A stretch of DNA of 64,000 nt from Okapia johnstoni (GCA_024291935.2 CM044317.1:65028730-65092729); one strand, 5' to 3'. Counted from the stretch's first letter, positions 37,070 to 49,316 are shown. Notes: generated by a model not told the origin, from the sequence alone. Numbers and translations: made by a program.

Positions 37070-40000
37070 GGCACCCCAACACCACTGCTTCCACAGTACT
37101 AACAGTCCAGACCATTTATAAAGTCACTTACAGCAGAGTGACTTTTACTGAGGTATCTGTACACAATCTTTCCCCTTTTAGACTGTAAATGTGTGGAGGG
37201 TAAAAACTGTGTCATATGCATTGCTACAACCAGCTAAATGACCTTGGGGCTTCAGAGTTCAAAATGGAGAGTCAGACCTAAACTACAGAATTCCATAATT
37301 CTATGTCTGAATGATTCATGTGTCTCTCAAATTTCTCAGTTCACTGATCTGAATGGGGGTACTGGAATATGAAATCATACTTCCTTATTATTCCAAAATA
37401 AAATCTTCCTTGAAAAAGATGAAATAGAGAAATAAATGATGATAGTTTAGGCTCACAAATAGAAAATATGATCAATGAGGAATCTATATAATCATTTTTC
37501 AACTAAAGAAAAGTAAGACTGTATTTTTTCTACTTTAAAGGGATTCAAGTGTATACACCCATTAGCCCAGGAAGCAAAATTAGTCTTGGACTAAAGTATA
37601 ATCATTGAATAGAAAAAAAAGAACACAATGAAATAATAAAGGAAGACTAAAACATATAAACTTAGGCTCTGATTGGAGCACAGAATGAAAATAAAAGCTT
37701 CTTGAAATTTTCATAAAGTAAAAAACATTGAATTAAAGAAAAATAAAATTCTCATGCTTGTCTATGCCCATTTTTTCTGATATGTAGGCCATGAGGGTGA
37801 GTTTAAACCCATGTGAAAGACAAATTCTTTTACTTCTTCTTTGCTCTAAGTAGGATGAAATACATGTAAGCTAAGGCACAAAAATTAGACTTGTGTTCAG
37901 CTTACTCAGAAATGATTTAAATACACGAAAATACAGATCCTCTGATACCCTTTCATAACAGATGCTTCTGCCTAAGCCCTGTTTCCTGTTCTATTTGCCA
38001 CTTGGTACTCCCTTAATTTCACAAAGCCCAAGCCAGGTCTGTTTTCCCCCAGTGTGGAGGGGTGCAGGCAGTGCTGGGGTGACAGAGTGAAATAGCTGTA
38101 GGGGCAGGGCAGGGGGGTAGCTTCGAGGAGCAGGGATGAGCAGAAGTCAGGCAACTGGAGAATGGTGGAGCAGGCGTCCAAGCACAGCCTCTAGGAAACC
38201 ACCCAAAAGAACCAAGAGAACAAGATCCAAAGGGTCAGGAAGGGTCTTCTGTCCAAAACAGAGTTCCATTAAAAAGACTGCTGGTCGTGCTGGAATATCT
38301 CCCGTCTCATGTACCTACAAAGGCTGAAACCTCTACTGTGACACTCACGGCCACTTTAATGTGACATCCTTTGCTTAGCTTTCGCTTAACTTTCTTCGGG
38401 TAGACAATCCCGCATGTAACCATGTAACAGCTATCTGCCCGCTTATCTTCGTTAATGGGTGTGCCCTACATATTTTAGAAGTGGGGAAAAGGGAAGATGC
38501 TGTAATTTTGGAAATGGTCTGATGGCCTGAAGCAGTACAGAACAGTTTCACCTTTGGAGGCAATTAATTCTTGGTTACCTTGATATTTATGGTTAATCTG
38601 CTTTGAAAATGGATTTAAAAATTTTTTCTGTAAAGTTGGCAAAAATTGCAGCCACATGTAATAAATTATGTTATAATACATAGAACTAGAATCAGATGCA
38701 AAGCATTATATCCCCTTGGGAATGAACAATATAGACTAGATGCCCCCCCCCTAAAAAAAAGACAAGACAAGGATACCAAAATATCAGAGAGGCATGGATG
38801 AAATCTGAGTAAATGAATAATGAATAAAATAATTTGATAGAAAACAGGTGGGAGAGGCGGTGTGCCCTCTTTACAGTGCCAAATCCAGCTAGAAGCTGTC
38901 CAGGTCAATAGATCCTGATTGAAAAACAAGGCAGACTTTTAAGGATGTTTTTCATTTTTACTGTAAATTGGATTATGTGGTAAAATTAAACCTTCCTAAG
39001 TACAGAACATCATAGAGGAGTATTACCACTCTATCCAGTAATAAATGTCCTTCTAGATCCCTAAGGAGGGATATAAAATAAGTATAGAGAAGGTAACTAA
39101 CAAGCAATGCTAACAGGGTGGCCAACTTTTAGTGAGAGTTGTTTTCTTATTTTTGTGTGAGTTTCAAAGGTTTCAAATTTATTCACAAAAGCTCATAAAT
39201 ATTCCTGGAGGTATACTCCCTTTCCAGAGCAACATTGTAAGTTACTATGAAATACCAGTCACAAATGGGCAGGCTCAAAGTACTCTGGAAAGATACTGCA
39301 TGTAGGTACCTATGTAATAAATAATCCTACAAAAAAGCCTATCCTATTTATTTTGAAATTCATCGTGATCACAAATAGAAAGATAATAGTGGATTTCTGG
39401 CACTAAATTGCTGAGCTGCTTCTTGTCAAGTTCCATACTTGCTTATCAACTGGTGACTCATGCAGTCAAATTTAATTATTGGCTTTGCAGGAGACTGTTA
39501 AGAATTCATAAATTTAGAAGTTGTGTAAGTGAGTGAAAATGTGCAAATTCGCTTAATTATAGTTACAGATGCTCTGGAAATAAGCAGCCTGACATAAGAA
39601 GATAGGTTTAGAAAAACCACCACATTTCATTTATGCCATTTTCAAGCATAACATGCAACTTCCTGCTGGTGAGAAAGAAGTAAATTGCTCACTTCTAGTA
39701 AGTGGTTTTAGGAAATCGGGATAACATTTAACAAATTTTACCCTCCATTGCCCAAATGGTATCTAATGGCTTGGAAAAAGATGTTATACTTTCAAACTAA
39801 AACTTTTCCATTTAAAATTCTTAATTTGTTCAGTTCAAATATTAAACCAAACAACTATAAGTGCTTCTCAATATTTAGGACTGTAGATAAAACATAATTA
39901 TTAAGCATACCATCTCCTAAGTTTAAGGACATTTCCTTGATCTCATACAATCTAAAAAATTTAAGTTAGTTCTATAACAAATAACAAAATACAGTGAATT

Positions 40001-40079
40001 AATACACAATGTTTTATACTTCTTTAGCTAGCAAATGTCAAGGAAAATGATCTTCCTTAATCCACAGACTATTAATTAC

Positions 40080-40230
40080 CTGGTTTAAGAGATCTTCTAC
40101 TTTCTTCTGCCATGAATCCCTGGCTGCATTTTTCTCTCGCTCTTTTAACTGCAAAAGTTGAGACATTGCTGACTTTTTATCCTCTTCATGTTGAAGCCTT
40201 AACTCTTCACGAAGTTTGGAACACTCTTGT
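40080..40230 (-). CDS. FAM184A: FAM184A window exon 7
   Basis: 151 nt: one base completing Arg, then 50 codons from QECSKLREELRLQHEEDKKS to QKKVEDLLNQ. It contains the lone cysteine of this region. The acceptor is GTTTTAG and the donor GTAATT, in phase 0. It is only 784 bp from exon 6, and it is followed in the transcript by the longest intron of the window (20.3 kb). Confidence 0.94.
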
Positions 40231-40503
40231 CTAAAACAGAACAAATGTGTTTAATTTGTAAAGAGAATTTTTCCTCTCAATGACTACAGTATAGTTTGTT
40301 CGCAGGTTTTCTAAGCATTTAACTAATCTGCCTCAAAAGCCGGCTCAGAGTAAGAGGTGCTTATTTTATCAATAAGTTAAGGGCCATAAGGTAAACTGGT
40401 AACTTATCAAGATCACTGATTAATCAAATTACCGAAGGTAGAATAAGTTCTAGAACAATAAGTCCTCTGACTTCAGATTAGTTCTCCACCTATATTATAG
40501 TCA

Positions 40504-40628
40504 GGAGAAGGAAATGGCAACCCACTCCAGTATTCTTGCCTGGAGAATCCCAGGGACAGAGGAGCCTGGCAGGCTATAGTCCATGGGGTCGCAAAGAGTG
40601 GGACACAACTGAGTGACTTCACTTCACT
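40504..40628 (+). mobile_element. Bov-A monomer SINE, short
   Basis: Only the BovB-derived part (GGAGAAGGAAATGGCAACCC to ACTGAGTGACTTCACTTCA), without a tRNA-like head. Flanked by the exact 13-bp duplication TATATTATAGTCA (40491-40503, 40629-40641). Confidence 0.9.
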
Positions 40629-40742
40629 TATATTATAGTCAAGGAAATGAAATAAAAAATTATCTGTATTTAAGCAGAAAAGCAGAACTCCAATTTCTCT
40701 GCATTTACCCATGGGAAAAATGAATTAAAAATGCTGCTACTA

Positions 40743-40900
40743 TGGACTTCCCTGGTGGTCCAGTGGCTAAGACTCTGTGCTCCCGATACAGAGGGCTTGG
40801 GTTCAATCCCTCGTCAGGGAACTGGATCCCACATGCCACATTTAAGAGTTCACATGCTGCAGCTAAGACCCAGCACACCCAAATAAATAGATCTTTTTTA
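40743..40900 (+). mobile_element. CHR-type SINE
   Basis: Begins TGGACTTCCCTGGTGGTCCA and ends in an A-rich tail. Flanked by the exact 16-bp duplication AAAAATGCTGCTACTA (40727-40742, 40901-40916). Confidence 0.88.
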
Positions 40901-41014
40901 AAAAATGCTGCTACTACATCTTTAACAATGAGACAATGTAAGCCAAGTAAATAGAAAACCATTTTTTTTTGCACATGTGTACAGTAAGACGACATTAGAG
41001 AGTAAAGAGTGTAC

Positions 41015-41136
41015 CTAAGGTTTTCAGTCCACTTCATCTCTAAGTCATGGGCCATTTTGTCCACTTGCAGTTTCTCCTCTTCTTTCATGGCAGCCAGTGT
41101 TTCTTCATGCTGTCGCCTCTCCTGTTCTAGCTTACT
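41015..41136 (-). CDS. FAM184A: FAM184A window exon 6
   Basis: 122 nt: 40 codons plus AG of an Arg codon. It begins SKLEQERRQHEETLAAMKEE and ends DLEMKWTENL(R). The acceptor TTCTTCAG is chosen because the next possible AG, two bases on, would open with a TAA stop. The donor GTACAC is weak at positions +4 to +6. The Arg codon is finished by the first base of exon 7, giving ENL-R-QECSKL as in the family. Confidence 0.93.
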
Positions 41137-42769
41137 CTGAAGAATAAAAGCTATCAATAAAGACTAGTCTTCAAAGTCACTGCTGCTTATTTCAGGTAAG
41201 GAGAATGCTTGCATTATAACTTTTAAATTCTTACAGCACAATAATTGATAGCGCTATCTATAACAATTATTTGCAATTTTCTGACAATAAAATCATGGTA
41301 CCCATTTTATCTTTTAAATGTCCTTGTGCAAGATATATTTTATTCAGGCTCATACACTGACAAGTTATTTTAAAAAGCTTAAAATCAGCATTAAATTAAT
41401 AACCTAAACTTTCTGTATCATAGGTATCTAAGAATTCAGTTATCTTCACCTGAACACACACTACACAGGCAACTATAGTATTAAAATTCATTCCCATTCA
41501 AATCAAAAATATGCTATCTATTCAAAGCTTAGGCATTATAATTGTATCTCACTGACCTGATTATGAAATTTAGGCTTCTATTTTTATCATGTAACTTCAA
41601 ACCAGTGGTCCATGGGTTTATGTTATAGTAACAGACTATGAAATATGTGACATCTCTATAGAGTAGCATAAGTCAAGTGGTTTTCTGGAGTGTGGGGCTG
41701 GACACGACCTGGCTGGACAACACTGGCAACTGTTGATCCCTGCCAGCAGTGTACCTGCTCTCAGGGCACAACAGAAAAGGAAGAGATGCTGGTCCACCCT
41801 TCTGTCATCACAGTGACCCTTTCTGGATCAGCCACTTGCTGTGGCATTGTTGAGGAGCATATCCAGATTTATGGGAAAGCAGGAAGTCAGTGCTGGATTG
41901 TTGACCTGGCTAGTAAGCAGTAAATGGTGAAAGCTGAATTTAGCAATCTTAGTCTGCTGTCATTTTCACTAACTACTCTGCTTCGACGAATTTTTTTTCC
42001 CACCAACCACAGTGTTGAATGGAACAGAATTACTCAGAGTGAGAAGTCTCCAGCTGCTGTCCTCCTGGTTGCACGCTCATTTCTCTATCTTCTACGAGTC
42101 TACATACTTGCTCTGCTTCATGAGACTTGAAGGAGAAAGACAGACCTTTCCCAGTATCTGAAGGTCACAGAGAATCACTTAGTTGCTATACACGAGTTCA
42201 AATTCTTACCAGCTGAGAGAACTGTGCATACTATTAATATTATGGGTTGAATTGTGTTTCCAAAAAGATATATGGTAGTCCTAGCACCCTAGTTCCTCAG
42301 AATGTGATGTTATTTGGAAACAGGGTCACTAAAGATATAATTAGGGAAGATGGAGTCAGGCTGGAGTTGGCTATGCCCTTCGTCCAATACTACAGGTATC
42401 CTTACAAGAAGATGTAAGGACACAGGAAGGATGTCACGTGAATACAGAGAAGAATGAAGTTGTGCTGCCACCAGCCAAGGAACACCTGACTACCAGGACC
42501 TGGAAAAGGCAAGAAAGGATCCTCCCTTAGAGGTTTAAAAGGGAGAATGGCCCTGGTAACACCTTGATTTTGAACTTTGAATCTTCAGAACCGTGAGAGG
42601 AAAAATTCCTGTTGTTTTAAGCCACCATGTTTATAGTACTTAGCTATGTCAGCCCTAGTAAACAAATACACTATATATAATGTGATGTTTAAAATAAACT
42701 TTAAGTAAAGTAACTAAATCGTATTTTTACCTTGCTGATATTTAGACTATAGCAGGATAATGACATTAC
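41137..42769 (-). other. Intron between window exons 5 and 6
   Basis: 1.6-kb intron with an MLT1-type LTR (42235-42668). A plus-strand open frame at 41690-41923 is not recognised and lies in unclassified sequence. Confidence 0.75.
42235..42668 (+). mobile_element. MLT1-type (ERVL-MaLR) solitary LTR
   Basis: Reads in order TTGAATTGTGTTTCCAAAAA, CTCAGAATGTGATGTTATTT, ATCCTTACAAGAAGATGTAA, AACACCTTGATTTTGAACTT and GTTGTTTTAAGCCACCATG, the recognised MLT1 LTR pattern. No internal retroviral gene is seen next to it. Confidence 0.75.
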
Positions 42770-42931
42770 CTCAACATTTAATAGAGCATCCTTGGTCTCC
42801 TTCAGCCTCCCTTTAGTCAGATCAAGTTCATTCTGAAGTCTTTCCTGGGAGTCCTGAAGACTGGCAATGAGTCCTTCTGCAGAGCCAAGACCTTGTTCGC
42901 TTTTGCTTACCATTTCTTGGAGGCGGCCAAT
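42770..42931 (-). CDS. FAM184A: FAM184A window exon 5
   Basis: 162 nt, 54 codons, phase 0 at both ends, opening IGRLQEMVSKSEQGLGSAEG and ending KETKDALLNVE. The acceptor is TACTTGCAG and the donor GTAATG. The Gly- and Ser-containing segment GLGSAEGLIASLQDSQERL is a possible break in the coiled coil. The intron feeding this exon (42932-54087) starts with GC and ends with AG. Confidence 0.94.
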
Positions 42932-44264
42932 CTGCAAGTAAATACAGTACTTTTAATACATCCCAGTGTAATTGACTAGCAAACAGTCACGTTTCTTAAA
43001 GTCTTTTCTTTAGATGTCATTTTATGATGGATCTTTCTTGATGAATTTGGAAGAAACAGTCAATCATGACAGTCTCCATCTGTTGTTTTTTGAAAAGACC
43101 TCCATATTTGTGATTTCCCTTTGTCATGGCAACCATGTAAATAAATGGATACCTCAAGCTCCTGGAAATTCCTGGTTATATCATATAATCAAATACCTAT
43201 AAAAGAGAATTGGAGTAAGATAAAGATTATACCCAAGATTGAGGGGGGAAATATCTTTTTCAATAAAAATATTTTAAAAATTGCTCTTTAAAATTGAATC
43301 ACATATTCCATTTGAGCCCTGTTCTCCATCTATTTATAAAAGTGATAGATTTAGACCAATATTGATAAACTGGTAATGCCACTTAAATTAGGATATGTTG
43401 TGATTTCTGTGTTTCCATAAAAAAACTGTCATGAAATTGTTGAGTTAAATTTATACACTCTTCAAATTAGCTAATAGACAAGGTGTTAATTAGGCAGACC
43501 CACACCCTCAAGTGACGAGAGCTAAAATCAATAAATGACAATAATTACTTCACAGGAAAAAGCTGTGACAAAAGCACCTCATTTTGATAAAACAGCCAAG
43601 CCCATCAAAACTCTACAGAAATGAAAACTGGTAATTTAAAAATAATACCTGAATATTTCTCCCTGTAAATACAGACATTACAAAGAAAACTGGAAATCCT
43701 TCAGTCCTCTCTCTAACCCGAAATTTCCGGCCCCCAACTTCCTGTCTCCTTTCCATACAGATGTATGTACATGCTGAGCAACTGCGGTGAAGGGAGCACT
43801 TTACCTTGTTAGTGTCTTTAAAGGAGCTGGGCGCTTTCAGTTTTTCTGGGCTCTGAAATACTCTGACAGCTAAGATTTACTTTTTTTTGAAGATTTAGTA
43901 AAAGTCATCCATTAAAGTCCTCTGGGCCTAGTGCCTCTTTAGTATATGTGGGACTATTTAGTTTCATTCATGGCTATATAATTGGCTTGGCCAGGCTGTT
44001 TAACTACTTTGAGTCATTTTAGAAATTTAAATTTTCATACAAAGACATCAGTTCTCCCTAAATTTTAAAATTTACTAGCATATTTGTATATAATATTCAT
44101 GTATAGTGTTTTAAAATTTTTCTGTCACTGTATTTATGTCACATTTCCTTAGTCTATATAGTTTGTTTCTTCTCTACTTTTTGTATTGATGGCTTGCCAT
44201 GAATGTGTTTTGCAGCAGCGAATGAATGAATGTAAGAAAAGTGGCTGTTAACAGAGTTAAAGAG

Positions 44265-44400
44265 TACTGAACTTAGCAGAAAGTCTAGTTTCAAGCTCTG
44301 GGTCTGTCACTACAAAATAGCAGTAAAAATACCTACCTTATAGAGTTATTACAATAATTAAATTCTAGGATACGTGGAAAAAGACTTTTTAACTAGAAGC
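44265..44400 (+). mobile_element. MIR-like fragment
   Basis: CAAGCTCTGGGTCTGTCACT followed by ACCTACCTTATAGAGTTATT resembles MIR, with its centre deleted or diverged. Confidence 0.45.
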
Positions 44401-44618
44401 AACATACAAACATTAGGTACCAATCAATAAGGAAAAGACAACTAAATCTATCAACATGGAGAATAATTTTCTTACACAGTCCAGAAAGTTTTCAGATAAA
44501 TAAGGGTTATATACACAGAAGGAATACATAAATAAAAACTTGTAAATAACAATATTCATGTAATTACACAAGGAATTAAAGTGTTCAAGAAACTAAGAAT
44601 CTAATTATAGACAGAATG

Positions 44619-44893
44619 CTGCTGCTGCTGCTAAGTCGCTTCAGTCCTGTCCGACTCTGTGCGACCCCACAGACGGCAGCCCACCAGATCCCCCGTCCCT
44701 GGGATTCTCCTGGCAAGAACACTGGAGTGGGTTGCCATTTCCTTCTCCAATGCGTGAAAGTGAAAAGTGAAAGTGAAGTCGCTCAGTCGTGTCCGACTCT
44801 TTGCGACCCCATGGACTGTAGCCCTCCAGGCTCCTCTGTCCATGGGATTTTCTAGGCAAGAGTACTGGAGTGGGGTGCCATTGCCTACTCCAG
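44619..44893 (-). mobile_element. Bov-A2 SINE with (AGC)n tail
   Basis: Two monomers in reverse, starting with a CTGCTGCTGCTGCTAAG microsatellite and joined by GAAAGTGAAAAGTGAAAGTG. Flanked by the exact 11-bp duplication TAGACAGAATG (44608-44618, 44894-44904). It is close to consensus, so comparatively young. Confidence 0.93.
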
Positions 44894-45971
44894 TAGACAG
44901 AATGAGTATGTTTAAATAGAAAAAAACTTTAAAATTCTGTACAACTAAATAAGCAAACTTTCAGAAAACATAACTGACTAAAGTTTGTTTTCCAAATATA
45001 ATAAAACTGGATATGTATGGAACACATCTGTTGCCCTTCATTATCAGAACCTCCTTTTGTCACTAGGGAAATCGATCCTTCCTATGGGTCCATGAGGTCT
45101 TAGCAGGGCTTCAACCCAACTCCAGGACTGAAACGTTCACTAAAGCAAAAACAAAGGTCATCTCATTCTGTTGACCATGGGGACTGGTCAGGGGCAGGCA
45201 CATGATTAAAGAGATCTCAGGACTTTTAAAGGCGCTCCTAAAAAAGGCCACTTCCAGTTGCACATATACCTAAGGGGATGCATGACTGAAAAATGACCAC
45301 ACAAACAGAGCAATCCCAACTCAACAGAAAAAGAGAACTGAGCTCCAGTGTCAACAACTTCCATTCTGAATCTGGTCGTGACTGATGCTAACATTCTCCT
45401 GGGACTTTTTAGTCACATGACTCAAGAAATTTCCTTAGGCCAGTTTGAGTTGGGATTTCTATCATGTGCAACAGAGATCAATACTCAGATTCTTCTTGTC
45501 AAAGTGCACAGTGAAGGAATTACAGTAAGTAGAAGCCTCCTCCCCGGAATATCTACCCACACTTATTCTCTCTAAGCCATTCTTCATGACACTCCAGAGT
45601 CAGCTTATTAAAATTACAAATATGAACACAAGTGTCAGCTCTACCCCCACGCAACCATCCACATATTTGTACCTAGCATCTTCCAAACGCTTTCTGTTTC
45701 CTTCAGGATAACTTCTAAAATCTTTCAAGGGGCTTTCGAGGTACAAGGTACCTCGACAAAGCTCCTGCCTAACTCTCTGGTCTTGGTTTGGCAACACTCC
45801 TCCATGGCTTTTATATTCACTGGGAGGAAGAGAGGCACTGTGGTTAAGAATTGAGCTCTGAAATTTCACTGCTAGGATTGGAATTCTGGTTTTACCCAAA
45901 TAACTATGTGACTTGGGCAAGTCACAAAATTTTTTGTGATTTAGTAACTAGTATTTACTTATATGTAAATT

Positions 45972-46099
45972 ATAACTTATATGTTTATAATATATACAAA
46001 CATATAAGTTATATGTTTATAACATATATAAACATATAACTTATATGTTTATAACATATATAAACATATAACTTATATGTTTAGTATTAACTTATATGC
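45972..46099. repeat. 32-bp AT-rich minisatellite, about 4 units
   Basis: Units start at 45972, 46004, 46036 and 46068, each beginning ATAA(C/G)TTATATGTTTA. The second and third differ at one site, and the last grades into BovB sequence. Each unit carries self-complementary ACATATAA / TTATATGT arms. Confidence 0.88.
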
Positions 46100-46952
46100 A
46101 GAGTACATCATGAGAAACGCTGGGCTGGAAGAAGCACAAGCTGGAATCAAGATTGCCGGGAGAAATATCAATAACCTCAGATATGCAGATGACAACACCA
46201 TTATGGCAGAAAGTGAAGAAGAACTCAAGAGCCTCTTGATGAAAGTGAAAGAGGAGAGGGAAAAAGTTGGCTTAAAGCTCAATGTTCAGAAAACTAAGAT
46301 CATGGCATCTGGTCCCATCACTTCATGGGAAATAGATGGGGAAACAGTGTCAGACTTTATTTTGGGGGGCTCCAAAATCACTGCTGATGGTAATTGCAGC
46401 CATGAAATTAAAAGACGCTTACTCCTTGGAAGGAAGGTTATGGCCAACATAGATAGCATATTTAAAAGCAGAGACATTACTTTGCCAACAAAAGTCTGCC
46501 TAGTCAAGGCTATGGTTTTTCCAGTGGTCATGTATGGATGTGAGAGTTGGACGGTGAAAATAGCTGAGTGCCGCAGAATTGATGCTTTTGAACTGTGGTG
46601 TTGGAGAAGACTCTTGAGAGTCCCTTGGACTGCAAGGAGATTGAATCAATCCATCCTAAAGGAGATCAGTCCTGGGTGTTCATTGGAAGGGCTGATGTTG
46701 AAGCTGAAACTCCAATACTTTGGCCACCTCATGCAAAGAGTTGACTCATTGGAAAAGACCCTAATGCTGGGTAGGATTGGGGGCAGGAGGAGAAGGGGAT
46801 GACAGAGGATGAGATGATTGGATGGCATCACTGACTCTACGGACATGGATTTGGGTAGACTCCGGGAGTTGGTGATGGACAGGGAGGCCTGGCGTGCTGC
46901 AATTCATGGGGTTGCAAAGAGTCGGACATGACTGAGCAACTGAACTGAACTG
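46088..46952 (+). mobile_element. BovB 3' part, 5'-truncated, with long open frame
   Basis: About 865 bp starting at the LYAEYIMRNAGLEE region. A 241-codon frame (46077-46802) spans NNLRYADD, the reverse-transcriptase active-site motif, and continues to the R-rich part. There a TGA replaces the usual CGA-type codon after GGRRRRG. The 3' end is the TGAACTGAACTGAACT tail. Flanking repeats AACTAGTATTTACT (45946-45959) and AACTAGAATTTACT (46953-46966) enclose BovB together with the minisatellite. Confidence 0.92.
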
Positions 46953-47644
46953 AACTAGAATTTACTCCATGGGATTGTTTTGAGACTTAACAGTATAAAG
47001 GAGAGAATATACTGAAACAATGCCTGGGTCATAGTAAGAACTAAATAAATAGTATTATACTATAGTTATTTTTGTACCTCATCTATACTGGCATCCTTCC
47101 AATTCCTAGAAACTTCTCATGTCTCAGGGCCTTTGCAGGAGGTTTCCTCAGTTTATTCTTGTAGCAAACTCCTGTGACTCACTCACTATCATTCTGTAAT
47201 TTTTGCTGAACTTCTACTGTAAATTTTGTCAATAATCTTTAAGTATTTTCTTAGCTTCAGTACACTGGAATGTACATTCTCCTCTTTAAGGCTTTTACAT
47301 ATGCTGCTGAATTCCTTTCTAGGAAAATCATATGATTTTATATTCCCATCAGCAGCTTTTGGTGCTTATTTCTTTACCCTTATCAACGCTGCATGGTCTC
47401 ATGTTTTTCTTAATCATTGTTAATTTTATGGTAATGAAATGACATCTTACTGATTTCCAGTTTTCAAATGATGGTGATGTTAAAATTGTTTTCCATGTAT
47501 TTTCTTTAGCCCATTAAAAAAAACTAGAGTGCATTTTCCTTACTGTTTTGTAAACACTCTTCTGGTGCTAAAGACTTAAATTTTGTTACTCATATAGTTT
47601 GCCAATCATTTATTCCACTCTCCCAGTTTTTCCTGTCTCATAGT

Positions 47645-47845
47645 TTTGTTGGTGGCTCTGCAGTAAAGAATCCACCTGCAATGCAGGAGATGCAAGTTCA
47701 GTCCTTGGGTTGGGAAGATCCCCTGGAGAAGGAAATGGCAACCCACTCCAGTATTCTTGACTGGGAAATCCCATGGACAGAGGAGCCTGGCGGGCTACAG
47801 TCCATAGCGTTATGAAGACTTGGACATGACTGAGCACACACGTAC
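47645..47845 (+). mobile_element. Bov-tA SINE
   Basis: Diverged tRNA-like head (TTGTTGGTGGCTCTGCAGTA) followed by a well-kept body (GAGAAGGAAATGGCAACCCA ... GAGGAGCCTGGCGGGCTACA). Confidence 0.87.
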
Positions 47846-49316
47846 AATTTGATATACAGAAATTTTAGTTTTAACTGTACAAATATTTTGTTTTTAACTC
47901 ATGCCACTGCCATGATATTTCAAAAGGACTTCTCTATCCTTTTATTTTTGTCCCTAGTATTTTCATATTTTATTTATATTCATTTCAATGGTTAGCCCAT
48001 CTGGGACTTTTTTGGTACCAGGTTGAAGAAGGAATGTGACTTTATTTTCCTCTTCTCTTCCATTGATATGTAGTCTTTAAAAAGTACTGTCATCCACTAT
48101 GATTCAGATTAAACCTATTAACTCTAGCTTCTATCCTTCTGTTCTACTGACATTACAGAAAAGTCCTCAGAGCACTCTTGATTGAACGACCTTTTTAGGC
48201 CTCACAGTCTGACTCTAATCACTGTGTGACATTGTGAGGCACTTCCAACTCTCTTTTAAGTATTTGCTTTCGTGGTTTTCTAATATCCATCCATCTTTAT
48301 TTTCATGCTTTGATTTCTCCTTTTCAGTTTTGTTCCCTGGCTCTGTTAATTCAACATTGATACTGCTCTTGTTACCAGCAATCTTCTCATCAGCTATCCT
48401 TGGAAGACCGCTTCTTAAATGGCTTCAAGAACTGCCTGATCTTTAGCTCCAAATCCACACCCTAAACTAAGTTCCAGCAGAGATGTCTTACAATCACCTC
48501 CAAGTCAGTGTATCTAAACAACTCGATGTCTTGCCATTCAATGTGTTTTTTTCCCCCTGTAATTCCCGTCTTGCAATAGTGGCATCATTAGCTGTCCCAA
48601 ATACCTAAGCTAGACACCTGAGTCACTTTCTCCCACTCACTACACCAAACCCTATAAATTTTATTTTAGAACTTTTAAATTTTTATATTTTATTGATATA
48701 CAGTGGATTTCCAATATTATGTTAGCTTCAGTTATACAAAACAGTGATTCAATATTTTTATAGGTTGTACTCTATTTTAAAGTTATTACAAAAATAACGG
48801 CTCTATTTCTCCACGCTATACAATATATCCCTGTAGCTTATTTATGTTATACAGAGTAGATTGTACCTCTTAATCTCACACCCCTGTCTTGCCCCTGCCA
48901 CGCCTCTCCCTACTGGTAACCACCGGTTTGTTCTCTGTATCTGTGAGTCTGCTTCTGTTTTCTTTTATACATTTGTTTTCTTCTTTTAGATTTCACATGT
49001 AAGTGATAACTAAGAATATATGTCTTTTTTCTATCTGATTTGTTTCACTATGCACAGTTCTTTGTGTCCATCCACGTTGCTGCTAATGACAAAATTTCAT
49101 TCTTTTTTATTGCTAAGTAATAACTGAATTTTATATACACACACATCTTCCTTACCCATTCATCCACTGATGGACACTTAGGCTGCTTCCACGTGGCGGC
49201 TATTATAAATAATGCTGCTATGAGCGCATGCATCTTTCTGAATTAATGCTTTTTATTTTCTTCGGATATTTACCTAAGAGTGCAATTGCTGAATCATGGT
49301 AGTTCTATTTTTAGTT

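Larger units (their letters stand above)
19794..40079 (-). other. Intron between window exons 7 and 8 (20.3 kb)
   Basis: The longest intron here. It contains SINEs at 19980, 29623, 30284, 31371 and 35522, BovB ends at 31018 and 33258, hAT remnants at 23588, 26700 and 34545, and an L2-like block at 31980. The runs 20260-23580, 25450-26690, 26900-29460, 32440-33160 and 36490-40079 show no gene or named repeat. Old unclassified repeat sequence is seen at 29460-30250 and 35275-36440. An unexplained block at 24136-25300 is listed separately. Confidence 0.7.
40231..41014 (-). other. Intron between window exons 6 and 7
   Basis: 784-bp intron containing two short retroposons, both with clear target-site duplications: a Bov-A monomer (40504-40628) and a CHR-type SINE (40743-40900). 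Confidence 0.8.
45835..47060 (+). mobile_element. MIR SINE split by a BovB insertion
   Basis: Left part 45835-45959 (TTGGAATTCTGGTTTTACCC, TGTGACTTGGGCAAGTCACA) and right part 46967-47060 (GGGATTGTTTTGAGACTTAA, TGCCTGGGTCATAGTAAGAA) make one MIR when the inserted 45960-46952 is removed. Confidence 0.72.

Noticed and set aside
38136..38327. 63-codon basic plus-strand ORF
   Set aside because: Rich in Lys/Arg/Ser by composition, unrecognised, and without supporting gene signals.
41690..42130. Two consecutive plus-strand ORFs (77 and 68 codons), possible small gene
   Set aside because: No recognised domain, no splice or promoter signal, only intronic context. Adjacent frames are equally open, so chance is likely.
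42235..42668. Part of a provirus
   Set aside because: Only a solitary MLT1-type LTR is visible. No gag, pol or env sequence lies beside it.
45972..46099. Regularly spaced 32-bp repeats considered as a CRISPR-like array
   Set aside because: The units are directly adjacent without spacers, AT-rich, and in a mammalian intron. This is a minisatellite.
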